Assembly (NCBI GenBank): GCA_016706255.1
Contig: JADJJZ010000003.1
Span: 902,501-966,500 of the forward strand
Direction of reading: 5' to 3'
Length of the DNA stretch: 64,000 nt
Origin: Bacteroidota bacterium
GTDB taxonomy: Bacteria; Bacteroidota; Bacteroidia; Chitinophagales; BACL12
Below, in pieces: positions 18,321 to 26,499 of the stretch. Positions within the stretch are counted from its first letter, which is position 1. Every line of letters starts with the position of its first letter. A model generated the notes under the pieces. That model was given only the letters and a program-made list of their open reading frames with translations, ran no database searches and was not told where the DNA came from. A program made the position numbers and the translations under genes.

Positions 18321-18678
18321 TTAGGCTACTTTCAAGTAAAAAGTTGAAGGCTTTTTAAACCCTAATGGCTGATGATCTCTTTCGTAATAGTAAAAATTAA
18401 AATATGAATTTAATCCGTTGTAAAGTTGAACGCCATCTTCGAAGCAATGCAGTTAAACACATTCGTATTTAACTGACTTCCAAAGCCTCTATAAATATAT
18501 TATCAATTGCTCTTCCTTTTCCGTCTATACTGCTTTTTATAGGATTTTCTCTTTCGTTCCACAGACCTAAATATTCTTAACCGGTGAATTGAGACCCCTG
18601 GTTGGAGTTAATTATTTCCGGTGGATTATATTTTTCAATGGCTTCTTTAACAACTTGCCGACACCACTCACCAGTCAT
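18321..18678 (-). pseudogene. IS3-family transposase (OrfB integrase core) remnant
   Basis: The minus strand reads, over three frames and through in-frame stops: EWCRQVVKEAIEKYNPPEII, NSNQGSQFTG, then SIDGKGRAIDNIFIEAL, then GVQLYNGLNSYFNFYYYERDHQPLGFKKPSTFYL up to a stop at 18321. This is the C-terminal rve core of an IS3-family OrfB (the DQGSQFTS and DGKGRAxDNIFIERLW blocks). The usual DQG has become NQG. OrfA, the OrfB N-terminus and the terminal inverted repeats are gone. The remnant begins exactly where the nuclease-domain gene stops. Confidence 0.8.
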
Positions 18679-18878
18679 TTAACCTCGATAACTATAACGC
18701 CATAGCCTTTACGCATTAATATTATATCGGGCCTATCACCATTTAGAAAAGGCTGGAAATAAACCTCAAAAGAATCATCAAATGATTTTTCTAAAAATTC
18801 TAATATATATAATTCACCTGGTTCGGGTTTAACGCGATTGGATTTGATTATTGAAACGTCAGGGAATAATTTAGCCAT
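18675..18878 (-). pseudogene. NERD-type nuclease domain fragment truncated by the IS remnant
   Basis: A 67-residue frame that starts normally (MAKLFPDVSIIKSNRVKPEPGELYILEFLEK) and contains NGDRPDIILMRKGYGVIVIEVK. This is the beginning of a NERD/PD-(D/E)XK nuclease domain: Asp in RPDI and the ExK pair in EVK. Full proteins of this kind continue for hundreds of residues, often with a UvrD-like helicase. Here a TGA follows immediately after EVK and the next bases belong to an IS3-family transposase remnant, so the gene was cut by an insertion or deletion at this point. Confidence 0.65.
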
Positions 18879-18916
18879 ATTCTTAATTTAAGCCGTGTCC
18901 GGTGATCGCAAATCTT

Positions 18917-19444
18917 TTATTCGTTTAGTACAAAACTGACTAAGTCCCAATAGCTTTCTGTAGGTGTAACCTTCCATTTTACCCATACAGAGATATTTTC
19001 AGCTCCTTTGGATTTATACAATGCGTTAAGATCACTATATTCATTAAACTCAACATGCTGAGGATTAATTTCTAATTCCTTATTTCCGTCTTTGATTTTA
19101 ATCAGTATTCCTGTTTGTCCATTCACCGCAATCAATCTTCCTTTTATTAGATCACCATTATAGATCGTGGATTGAATTTCAGTTCCGCTATTTACCTCAC
19201 TGCAACCATAAAATTTTGTTTCATTACCCGCATAAATAATCATGAAGACTTTGGATGCTTCAATAGTCTTTAATAAGTTATTATCCTTGGGATCTTCATA
19301 TTGAACTTTGGAGTCGGAAGCTGCCTCGACATTACCCTTGATAATAACTCCAGTTAACAAAATAATTCTGTCGGTATTATCGGCTGTTTGTGAGTAAAGA
19401 CTTAGAGCGGATGCCAACAAAACGAATAGGCTTATTGCTTTCAT
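18917..19444 (-). CDS. secreted hypothetical protein
   Basis: A 175-residue protein with a clear signal peptide (MKAISLFVLLASALSLYSQ). The mature part starts DRIILLTGVIIKGNVEAASDSKVQYEDP, a pattern seen in small Bacteroidota proteins that carry a beta-barrel-like SH3-type fold, and repeats weakly at about residue 90 (NGDLIKGRLIAVNGQTGILIKI). It is the gene nearest the tRNA-Glu on the accessory side. Function unknown. Confidence 0.65.
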   Translation of the reverse strand: MKAISLFVLLASALSLYSQTADNTDRIILLTGVIIKGNVEAASDSKVQYEDPKDNNLLKTIEASKVFMIIYAGNETKFYGCSEVNSGTEIQSTIYNGDLIKGRLIAVNGQTGILIKIKDGNKELEINPQHVEFNEYSDLNALYKSKGAENISVWVKWKVTPTESYWDLVSFVLNE

Positions 19445-19565
19445 AAAAGACTTTTAAATGTGATCAAATATTGGTAAAAAAAACTCTAATTTAAAATAAA
19501 TAAGGATAAGGAAGGTAAAGTTAACCATCGAAGGTTTATTCCTGTCCGCTCGACAATAGCTCGAC

Positions 19566-19600
19566 CAAAAAAACAAAAACCCTTGCACAGCAAGGGTTTT
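19566..19600 (-). terminator. intrinsic terminator of tRNA-Glu
   Basis: On the minus strand AAACCCTTGC-TGT-GCAAGGGTTT forms a strong hairpin followed by a T-rich run. It starts about 13 nt after the tRNA 3' end. Confidence 0.8.
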
Positions 19601-19612
19601 GAAGGAATCTAG

Positions 19613-19684
19613 TAGCCCGTAGGGGAATCGAACCCCTGTACCAAGAATGAAAATCTTGTATCCTAACCCCTAGATGAACGGGCC
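19613..19684 (-). tRNA. tRNA-Glu (anticodon TTC)
   Basis: A 72-nt cloverleaf read on the minus strand: acceptor GGCCCGT with ACGGGCT (first pair G-U), anticodon stem CAAGA/TCTTG with loop TTTTCAT and anticodon TTC, T-arm AGGGG-TTCGATT-CCCCT. Discriminator A at 19613; CCA is not encoded. A hairpin terminator follows. Upstream, after 123 bp, lies an exact copy of its first 35 nt that carries the likely native promoter. Confidence 0.95.
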
Positions 19685-19807
19685 ATTTTTTTTGCCGCAG
19701 TATAAGAACATTTGCTTCGGAGCCGAAACCCCGGGAATCCCTCCCCATCGCGTTCCTTGATGGTGAGGCAAGCCTGCCTGCGTGTATTTTTCATCATTAT
19801 TAGTAAC

Positions 19808-19842
19808 AAAATCTTGTATCCTAACCCCTAGATGAACGGGCC
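19808..19842 (-). repeat. exact 35-bp copy of the 5' half of tRNA-Glu
   Basis: Positions 19808-19842 are identical to 19650-19684, that is the tRNA-Glu gene from its first base to the anticodon loop. The copy then continues into unrelated sequence and has no 3' half. Upstream of it (right side), TACTTTTG on the minus strand is a good -7 element, so the half copy is in the place expected of the original gene start. It looks like the trace of a recombination at the tRNA, either integration and deletion or tandem duplication with partial loss. Confidence 0.85.
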
Positions 19843-19940
19843 GTTTTTGTAAACGAGAGTGCAAAAGTAATAGAAAATTTATTTTTATTAAAATTTCTGC
19901 ACAAAAATTCTGTTTTTGAAGCTAATTTTACAGGCATATT

Positions 19941-20942
19941 ATGAGTAACTATCGCGTAGCAATCAATGGATTCGGGCGTATCGGAAGAATTTTCCTCCGC
20001 AGGGCCCTCGAAAAAAGCAATTTTGAAATTATTGCCATTAACGACCTTACCGACGTTCAAACACTGGCACATTTGTTTAAATATGACTCTGTGCACGGGA
20101 GATTTAGTGGTACAGTTGAGGTGAAGGGTAACGATTTGCTCATAAATGATAAGCTGATTCGTGTGTATGCCGAAAAAGACCCCGCTAAATTGCCATGGAA
20201 AACCCTCAATATCGACCTGGTAATGGAATCAACAGGGCATTTTCTCGATAAGGAACATGCAATGCTACACATTACTGCCGGCGCTAAAAAAGTTGTGCTT
20301 TCTGCACCACCAAAGGGTTCCGATATTAAAACAATTGTGCTCGGTGTTAACGATAACCTGCTTACTCAGGATGATGTTATCATCTCCAATGCCTCATGCA
20401 CAACCAACTGTGCTGCTCCTATGATTAAGGTGATTCATGAAAATTTTGATATCGAATCGGCTTATATTACTACCGTGCACAGCTATACCGGCGACCAACG
20501 TTTACATGATTCGCCGCATAAGGACCTCCGCAGGGCAAGAGCCGCTGCCGAAAATATTGTGCCTACATCAACAGGCGCTGCAAAAGCAATCACACTCACT
20601 TACCCCGACCTGATTGGTAAAATTGGTGGTGCAGGTATTCGTGTTCCGGTAAAGGATGGTTCATTAACGGATATTACTTGTATCATTAATAAAGAAACTA
20701 CAGTTGAACAGATCAACGTATTATTTAAAGTTGCAGCAAACAGCGATTTGAAAGGTATTTTAAGTTATACCGAAGATCCAATTGTTTCAACCGATATTAT
20801 TGGTGACCCGAATTCATGCATTTTTGATGCGCAACTTACACACGTTATCGGCAGAATGGTGAAAATTGTTGGCTGGTACGATAATGAATTTGGTTACTCC
20901 AGTCGCCTCGCCGATTTAATTGAACGTATTGCAAAAATGTAA
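19941..20942 (+). CDS. gap: type I glyceraldehyde-3-phosphate dehydrogenase
   Basis: A 333-residue cytoplasmic enzyme of glycolysis that oxidises glyceraldehyde-3-phosphate with NAD+ and phosphate. The NAD-binding start is INGFGRIGR at about 8-16, and the catalytic block SNASCTTNC at about 150-158 holds the active-site Cys. WYDNEFGYSSR closes the C-terminus. Length is normal. It is followed by pgk after 37 bp, the next glycolytic step, and probably forms an operon with it. Its 5' region is divergent from the tRNA-Glu promoter. Confidence 0.97.
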   Translation: MSNYRVAINGFGRIGRIFLRRALEKSNFEIIAINDLTDVQTLAHLFKYDSVHGRFSGTVEVKGNDLLINDKLIRVYAEKDPAKLPWKTLNIDLVMESTGHFLDKEHAMLHITAGAKKVVLSAPPKGSDIKTIVLGVNDNLLTQDDVIISNASCTTNCAAPMIKVIHENFDIESAYITTVHSYTGDQRLHDSPHKDLRRARAAAENIVPTSTGAAKAITLTYPDLIGKIGGAGIRVPVKDGSLTDITCIINKETTVEQINVLFKVAANSDLKGILSYTEDPIVSTDIIGDPNSCIFDAQLTHVIGRMVKIVGWYDNEFGYSSRLADLIERIAKM

Positions 20943-20979
20943 TCATAAATTAATCTTTAGAATTACCAACTCTTAAAAA

Positions 20980-22176
20980 ATGAAAACTGTTGCCCAATTT
21001 AATTTCTCAGGACACCGTGCAGTAATTCGTGTGGATTTTAATGTGCCTTTAGATAAACAAACATTTGCAGTTACCGATGATAATCGCCTGCGCGCTGCTT
21101 TGCCAACTATAAATAAAATAATTAATGAAGGTGGTTCGGTTGTGTTAATGTCGCACCTGGGCAGACCAAAAGGCGGACCTGAGGATAAATATTCGTTACG
21201 TCACGTTGTGCAACCTTTATCGCTGTTGCTGGCTAAACCGGTTCAGTTTGTTAATGATTGTATTGGCGAGACTGCAGTGCAGGCAGCAAAAAATTTAAAA
21301 TCAGGAGAAATTTTATTAGTTGAAAATTTGCGTTTTCATGCTGAAGAAGAAAAAGGTGATGCTGCATTTGCACAGGAATTAGCAAAACTGGGTGATGTAT
21401 ATGTAAATGATGCTTTTGGAACTGCTCACCGTGCACATGCATCAACAACTATTATTGCAAATTATTTTGACGCTGCACATAAAATGGCCGGTTTTTTATT
21501 AGCGGCAGAAGTGGCAGCAGCTACCAAAGTTTTACATCAACACGAAAAACCATTTACTGCTATAATCGGTGGCGCAAAAGTTTCTGATAAAATTATGATT
21601 TTGGAACGCCTGCTCGAAAAAGCAGATAATATTATTATCGGTGGCGGAATGGCGTATACCTTTTTTAAAGCAATGGGCGGTAATATTGGAAGCTCATTAT
21701 GTGAAACAGAAAAATTAGATACGGCAAAAGAATTATTAGAAAAAGCGAAGGCAAAAGGTGTAAATATTTTATTGCCTGAAGATTCAATTCTTGCCGATAA
21801 ATTTGATAATGCTGCACAAATTCAATCCGGCGACAGTAATAATATTCCTGATGGATGGATGGGTTTGGATATTGGCGAAAAAGCGATTCAAAAATTCAGC
21901 GAAGTAATTGCTGCATCTAAAACAATTTTGTGGAACGGACCTATGGGTGTTTTTGAGATGGAAAATTTTGCGAAAGGAACAATTGCCATTGCAAAAGCCA
22001 TTGCAGCATCTACAAAAAATGGTGCATATTCATTAGTTGGTGGTGGCGACAGTGTTGCTGCGGTAAATAAATTTCATCTTGCAGATGAAGTTAGTTATGT
22101 ATCAACCGGTGGCGGTGCAATGCTCGAATTTTTGAAGGTAAGGAGTTACCCGGCGTTGCGGCGATTCATTAATTAG
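20980..22176 (+). CDS. pgk: phosphoglycerate kinase
   Basis: A 398-residue cytoplasmic enzyme that transfers phosphate from 1,3-bisphosphoglycerate to ADP. Visible motifs are RVDFNVPLD near the start (substrate binding), MSHLGRPKG at about 58-66, GGAKVSDK at about 198, and the C-terminal nucleotide loop GGGDSVAAVNKF. The size is standard. It lies 37 bp downstream of gap on the same strand. Confidence 0.97.
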   Translation: MKTVAQFNFSGHRAVIRVDFNVPLDKQTFAVTDDNRLRAALPTINKIINEGGSVVLMSHLGRPKGGPEDKYSLRHVVQPLSLLLAKPVQFVNDCIGETAVQAAKNLKSGEILLVENLRFHAEEEKGDAAFAQELAKLGDVYVNDAFGTAHRAHASTTIIANYFDAAHKMAGFLLAAEVAAATKVLHQHEKPFTAIIGGAKVSDKIMILERLLEKADNIIIGGGMAYTFFKAMGGNIGSSLCETEKLDTAKELLEKAKAKGVNILLPEDSILADKFDNAAQIQSGDSNNIPDGWMGLDIGEKAIQKFSEVIAASKTILWNGPMGVFEMENFAKGTIAIAKAIAASTKNGAYSLVGGGDSVAAVNKFHLADEVSYVSTGGGAMLEFLKVRSYPALRRFIN

Positions 22177-22382
22177 CTTTCGCTGATTGATTTAATCATT
22201 ATTTTTTCGCGTTTATTGTGATTGCATTTCGCGTTCCAATTGATTGGAATAGTGAATAGATTAAACCTGCGCAAAACTTTCTAACCGCTTACTACCTAAT
22301 AAACAAACAACATTATTTTTCTTCGCTTTGCTGTTGTTGTAATCTTCACCCACAAAATATAGTTTTAACGCCGTTTACCCTT

Positions 22383-24512
22383 ATGAACGGATATTGGAAT
22401 TACATCCCTTTATTCCGGTATTTGATTCCATTTATTGCCGGAATCATCATATGCCTGAATTTTCATTTTAGTCAGCAATGGCTGAACTACTTGTTTTATG
22501 CGCTGGTGCTGGCGTATGCATTTTTACAACTGTATAACAAAACGGCATCCAAATTTAATCTGCAACCTTTTTATGGTGTATTGTTACATACAATTTTATT
22601 TATTGCAGGAATTGTTTTAGTAATTCATGAAACGCCTATTTATAAATCAAATTATTTTATGCAAAGCGCAGATAGTTCATCTGTGTTTCTTTGTCGTATA
22701 ACTAAACCACCTGAACTGACTGATAAAAATATCCGCTTGTATGTAAATGTGGAGCAGCAAATTACATCTAACAAACAAATAAAAACGGTTGGTAAATCTA
22801 TTTTATACATTGTCATTGATTCTACCCAAAAATATAGTTTTGTATATGGTGATTTGTTATTACTTAAAAATGTATTTACCACACCAACACCACCAAAAAA
22901 TCCGCATGCTTTTAATTATGTAACCTATCTTCAAAATCAAAAAATATATCATACCGCATTTGTAAAATCGCACGAATATTTAACAACCGGAGCTAATAAG
23001 TCCAAGCCGGTTTGGAATTTCATCTTCAACACAAAAGCAAATTTTATTCGTTCGCTGGAAGCAAATCTGCACGACAAAAATGCTTTAGCTGTTGCTGAAA
23101 CATTAATCATCGGACAAAAAAGTGTGTTGGATGAGGAAGTTCGTCAGGCCTATGCCAATACAGGAACCATGCATATTCTGGCGGTTTCAGGATTACACGT
23201 GGGTATTTTATTTATTATCCTGGAAGTATTATTTAAACCATTTGGCTTTTTCCAAAAGAAAAAAAGTAATGCTGCATTAATTAAAACAATTTTGATATTA
23301 ATTATTATCTGGATATATACCTGTTTGTCCGGTTTATCAGCAAGCGTAAACAGAAGTGCTGTTATGTTTACCTTTTTGGCAATTGGAAAAACATATGAAC
23401 GTCAGACCAATACATTTAATATTTTATTTTTATCGATGTTGATATTGCTGGTTGATGATCCGTACCAAATTACTCAGGTTGGATTTCAATTATCGTATAT
23501 GGCTGTTGGGGGAATAGTTTTTTTTCAACCAATTATAACCAAGTTGTGGTATCCGAAAAATTATCTCTTGAAACAAATATGGGGCATGACTTCCGTTTCA
23601 CTTGCTGCACAATTGGCAACATCACCAATTAGTTTTTTTTATTTCCACCAGTTCCCGAATTATTTTTTATTATCTAATATCGTTGCAATTCCGGTTTCAT
23701 TTGTTGTATTGGTTTTGGGTTTAGCATTTTTTGTTGTCGGCACAATTCCATTTATTGGTATTTGGGTTGCATTTCTGCTCGAGTGGAGTTTGCGTATTAT
23801 GAATTTTGCAATTATTAAAATTGAAAGTTTACCATTTGCGCTAACCGAAGGATTATATCTTGAAACCCCCGAAACAATATTGTGTTATATCGTACTAATT
23901 TATCTCGGCGCATTTCTGGTTTTAAAAGAAAAACGGTATTTGCTAAACATGTTGCTGCTTAGTGTTTTGATTACCGGTTTTATAGCAAACCGAAAAATCA
24001 CCAATGACAGACAGATTTCTACCACGTTTTACAGTCTGAAGAACCAAACCGCTATTCTCTTCAAAAATGGTGAAAAGGCCGTATTATACTCCGATACTTC
24101 CCGGATTTTGGAAACTCCGGAGTTCAAATTCCAAATTTCGGCCGATTTTGTCGCTCAGGGCATAGCTGACCCCCCGGTAGGGCGTTTTGATGGTCCGGAT
24201 ACCAGTTTTTTGGAGGCAGATCTTGCTTTTCACTTCCCGTACCTTGTTTTTGGGGAGATGGTCATTTTTGTGGTAACTCCGGAAAACCGGCTTCGATTGC
24301 CACTTCAGGCAGATAATGTCAATTACGTTTTGTTACATGACAACCCGTTCATCAAGGCGGAAAAACTGCTGGAAACCTTTCCCAATGCGGTTTTTGTGGC
24401 CGATAATACCAATAGCAGAAAGAGTAATGGCTATTGGAAAACCCAATTTGAGGGTCTGGGTGTACATTTTCACTCCCTGAGGGATGATTCGGCACTGATT
24501 GTGAAGCACTGA
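22383..24512 (+). CDS. comEC: ComEC/Rec2-family DNA uptake membrane protein
   Basis: A 709-residue polytopic inner-membrane protein. The N-terminal DUF4131 region has membrane helices from residue 10 on. The competence domain (about 230-500) contains the conserved HILAVSGLHVGIL and LSGLSASVNRSAVMF blocks. The C-terminal ~170 residues lie after the last helices and do not show a metallo-beta-lactamase HxHxDH motif, so this is the short ComEC type common in Bacteroidota. In competent bacteria ComEC passes single-stranded DNA into the cytoplasm. It lies between pgk and the dcw cluster and appears to be transcribed on its own. Confidence 0.85.
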   Translation: MNGYWNYIPLFRYLIPFIAGIIICLNFHFSQQWLNYLFYALVLAYAFLQLYNKTASKFNLQPFYGVLLHTILFIAGIVLVIHETPIYKSNYFMQSADSSSVFLCRITKPPELTDKNIRLYVNVEQQITSNKQIKTVGKSILYIVIDSTQKYSFVYGDLLLLKNVFTTPTPPKNPHAFNYVTYLQNQKIYHTAFVKSHEYLTTGANKSKPVWNFIFNTKANFIRSLEANLHDKNALAVAETLIIGQKSVLDEEVRQAYANTGTMHILAVSGLHVGILFIILEVLFKPFGFFQKKKSNAALIKTILILIIIWIYTCLSGLSASVNRSAVMFTFLAIGKTYERQTNTFNILFLSMLILLVDDPYQITQVGFQLSYMAVGGIVFFQPIITKLWYPKNYLLKQIWGMTSVSLAAQLATSPISFFYFHQFPNYFLLSNIVAIPVSFVVLVLGLAFFVVGTIPFIGIWVAFLLEWSLRIMNFAIIKIESLPFALTEGLYLETPETILCYIVLIYLGAFLVLKEKRYLLNMLLLSVLITGFIANRKITNDRQISTTFYSLKNQTAILFKNGEKAVLYSDTSRILETPEFKFQISADFVAQGIADPPVGRFDGPDTSFLEADLAFHFPYLVFGEMVIFVVTPENRLRLPLQADNVNYVLLHDNPFIKAEKLLETFPNAVFVADNTNSRKSNGYWKTQFEGLGVHFHSLRDDSALIVKH

Positions 24513-24663
24513 ATTTGTCACAAAACCGACTCAAATTTTGCATTTTTTCACGACTTCTCATTTTCCTTTCCGCCCCAATGCCCGCCCAGCTTGCACTCCG
24601 GTGGCATGCTAACAAATGTGCATAACCGATGTGCATTATTTGTGCAAAAATTTTTCAACCTCG

Positions 24664-24690
24664 AAAGTGTACAAAAGTGTACGAAAGTGT
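24664..24690 (+). promoter_or_regulatory. three MraZ-type boxes upstream of mraZ
   Basis: AAAGTGT occurs three times with exact 3-nt spacers (24664-24670, 24674-24680, 24684-24690), a 10-bp period. It ends 48 bp before the mraZ start. The unit and spacing equal the AAAGTG[T/G]-N3 box reported for MraZ in Mollicutes, and all known MraZ boxes are tandem repeats with a 10-bp period. Autoregulation of the dcw operon by MraZ is the likely role. A TAAGTTTA -7-like element follows at about 24703. Confidence 0.75.
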
Positions 24691-24738
24691 AATAAAACTT
24701 CTAAGTTTACGTTCGAATTAGTTCATTAACGACCAACT

Positions 24739-25194
24739 ATGGCATTTTTAATCGGAGAATATGAGTGCACCCTCGACGTAAAGCAGCGCATCCGCGTTCC
24801 TGCCGGGCTCGTGTCACAACTCTCCGGTGATGACGTCGGAAAGTTCGTAATAACCCGTGGAGTTGACCCATGCCTTTATCTATACCCCATGAGTGAATTC
24901 TACACAGAAATGGACAAAATCAATCAGATTCCCGAGAACTCTGAAGAAGACCGTGATTTTAAAAACATGTTTTACAGTGGCACTTCGATTTTAACTATCG
25001 ACTCAGCCGAACGCATTCTGATTCCCCGTTTGCATGTGCAACACGCCGGAATTACAAAAGATATGATTATGGTTTGCCAGAAAAACAAAGTTGTGGTTTG
25101 GGCGATGGAGAAATTCCGTGAAAAATACCTCAACAGGAATCCTGCAGACTATCAACAATTATCTGAAAAAGTGCGTGGCAAGTACGGTATATGA
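24739..25194 (+). CDS. mraZ: transcriptional regulator MraZ
   Basis: A 151-residue protein with two AbrB-like MraZ domains: the first begins GEYECTLDVKQRIRVPAGL, the second holds LTIDSAERILIPRLHVQHAGI. MraZ forms rings and binds tandem repeats in front of its own operon to control division and wall genes. Three matching repeats lie 48 bp upstream. It is the first gene of the dcw cluster and overlaps rsmH by 4 bp. Confidence 0.95.
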   Translation: MAFLIGEYECTLDVKQRIRVPAGLVSQLSGDDVGKFVITRGVDPCLYLYPMSEFYTEMDKINQIPENSEEDRDFKNMFYSGTSILTIDSAERILIPRLHVQHAGITKDMIMVCQKNKVVVWAMEKFREKYLNRNPADYQQLSEKVRGKYGI

Positions 25195-26111
25195 GTACAT
25201 ATCACACACCTGTTCTTTTACATACGAGCATTCAGGCACTCATTACAGATCCTGACGGAATTTACGTAGATGTTACTTTCGGTGGTGGCGGACATAGCAA
25301 AACAATTTTGCAACATCTTTCACCAAAAGGTAAACTTTACTGCTTCGATCAGGATGCTGATGCGCAAAATAATTTCATCAATGAGTTTGACGCTACAAAC
25401 GCCACCTTTATCCCGCAGAATTTTAGATTTATTTCTAAATTTTTGCGGGTGCAGGGTGTTACCAAAGTAAATGGCATTCTCGCCGACCTTGGTGTTAGCT
25501 CTCACCAGTTTGATGAAGGTGAACGCGGATTTTCAATTCGTTTCGACGGTCCGCTCGATATGCGCATGAATGCAGCGCAACCGGTTTCTGCTTTCGATAT
25601 TATTAATCGCTACACTGAAGAACAATTACAAAATATTTTCAGCTTATACGGTGAAATAAGAAATGCAAAACAATTGGCATATGCCATTACTGCTGCAAGA
25701 ATTCAATTACGCAGTGAAGGTGGAATAAAAACAACTGCACAACTACGCGATATTGCACTTTCTGTAGTTAAAGGCGAAAAAAATCCTTACCTCGCCCAAT
25801 TGTTTCAGTCGGTACGTATTGAAGTAAATGAAGAAATGGCTGCCTTAAAAGAAATGCTCAGCAGTGCTGCTCAATTAATTGTTCCCGGCGGACGATTAGT
25901 GGTAATCAGTTATCACTCACTGGAAGATCGTATGGTAAAAAATATGATGAAAACCGGCGATGTATATGGCAATCCGGAAGAAGATTTAATGGGCAGAAAA
26001 AATATTCCTTTTAAAATTATTACTAAAAAACCGGTAACACCGGAAGCAGAAGAATTACAAATAAATCCGCGTTCACGTAGTGCAAAATTACGTGTTGCAG
26101 AAAAAATATAA
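25191..26111 (+). CDS. rsmH: 16S rRNA (cytosine1402-N4)-methyltransferase
   Basis: A 306-residue S-adenosylmethionine-dependent methyltransferase that modifies C1402 in the decoding centre of 16S rRNA. Start YHTPVLLHTSI and motif I YVDVTFGGGGHSKTIL (about 25-40), then ILADLGVSSHQFDEGERGFSIR and the C-terminal ISYHSLEDRMVK are all typical. It overlaps mraZ by 4 bp and is co-transcribed with it. Confidence 0.95.
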   Translation: MSTYHTPVLLHTSIQALITDPDGIYVDVTFGGGGHSKTILQHLSPKGKLYCFDQDADAQNNFINEFDATNATFIPQNFRFISKFLRVQGVTKVNGILADLGVSSHQFDEGERGFSIRFDGPLDMRMNAAQPVSAFDIINRYTEEQLQNIFSLYGEIRNAKQLAYAITAARIQLRSEGGIKTTAQLRDIALSVVKGEKNPYLAQLFQSVRIEVNEEMAALKEMLSSAAQLIVPGGRLVVISYHSLEDRMVKNMMKTGDVYGNPEEDLMGRKNIPFKIITKKPVTPEAEELQINPRSRSAKLRVAEKI

Positions 26112-26130
26112 TCGTTTTTTATAACAGGTA

Positions 26131-26499
26131 ATGTCAGAAAAACAACAAGATACTAAAGCACCGGAAAATAAACGCAGCCTCGCATCAATATTAAAATCGT
26201 TTGATGAGGTGAAGTTTTTTAAGTGGGAGAATATTGTAAATAATATTCCCTACTTCGTATTTATTGTAATTATTGGCATTTTTTACATCTGGAATAATCA
26301 TCGTAGTGTATCAATGGACCGCGATATCAGATCAATTAATCAAGAATTACTCGAAAAACAATATTACTATAATGCAACACGCGATTCACTTACACAACAC
26401 AGCCGCCAAAGCTCTGTTGCGAAACGTGTCGACACATTAAATATGCAGGAATTATCTCACCCACCTTATACCATTAAACCAAAAAGTGGAAAACACTAA
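26131..26499 (+). CDS. FtsL-like cell division protein
   Basis: A 122-residue bitopic membrane protein: cytoplasmic N-terminus of about 45 residues, one membrane helix at about 46-63 (YFVFIVIIGIFYIWNNH) and a coiled-coil periplasmic part of about 55 residues. The sequence is not like E. coli FtsL, but the position between rsmH and ftsI and the topology are those of FtsL, and Bacteroidota carry an FtsL-like protein here. The end overlaps the ftsI start by 14 bp. Confidence 0.75.
   Translation: MSEKQQDTKAPENKRSLASILKSFDEVKFFKWENIVNNIPYFVFIVIIGIFYIWNNHRSVSMDRDIRSINQELLEKQYYYNATRDSLTQHSRQSSVAKRVDTLNMQELSHPPYTIKPKSGKH

Noticed and set aside
19536..20096. Minus-strand frames of 64-91 codons over tRNA-Glu and the gap start
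   Set aside because: They run through the tRNA gene, its half copy and the antisense of gap; no protein evidence.
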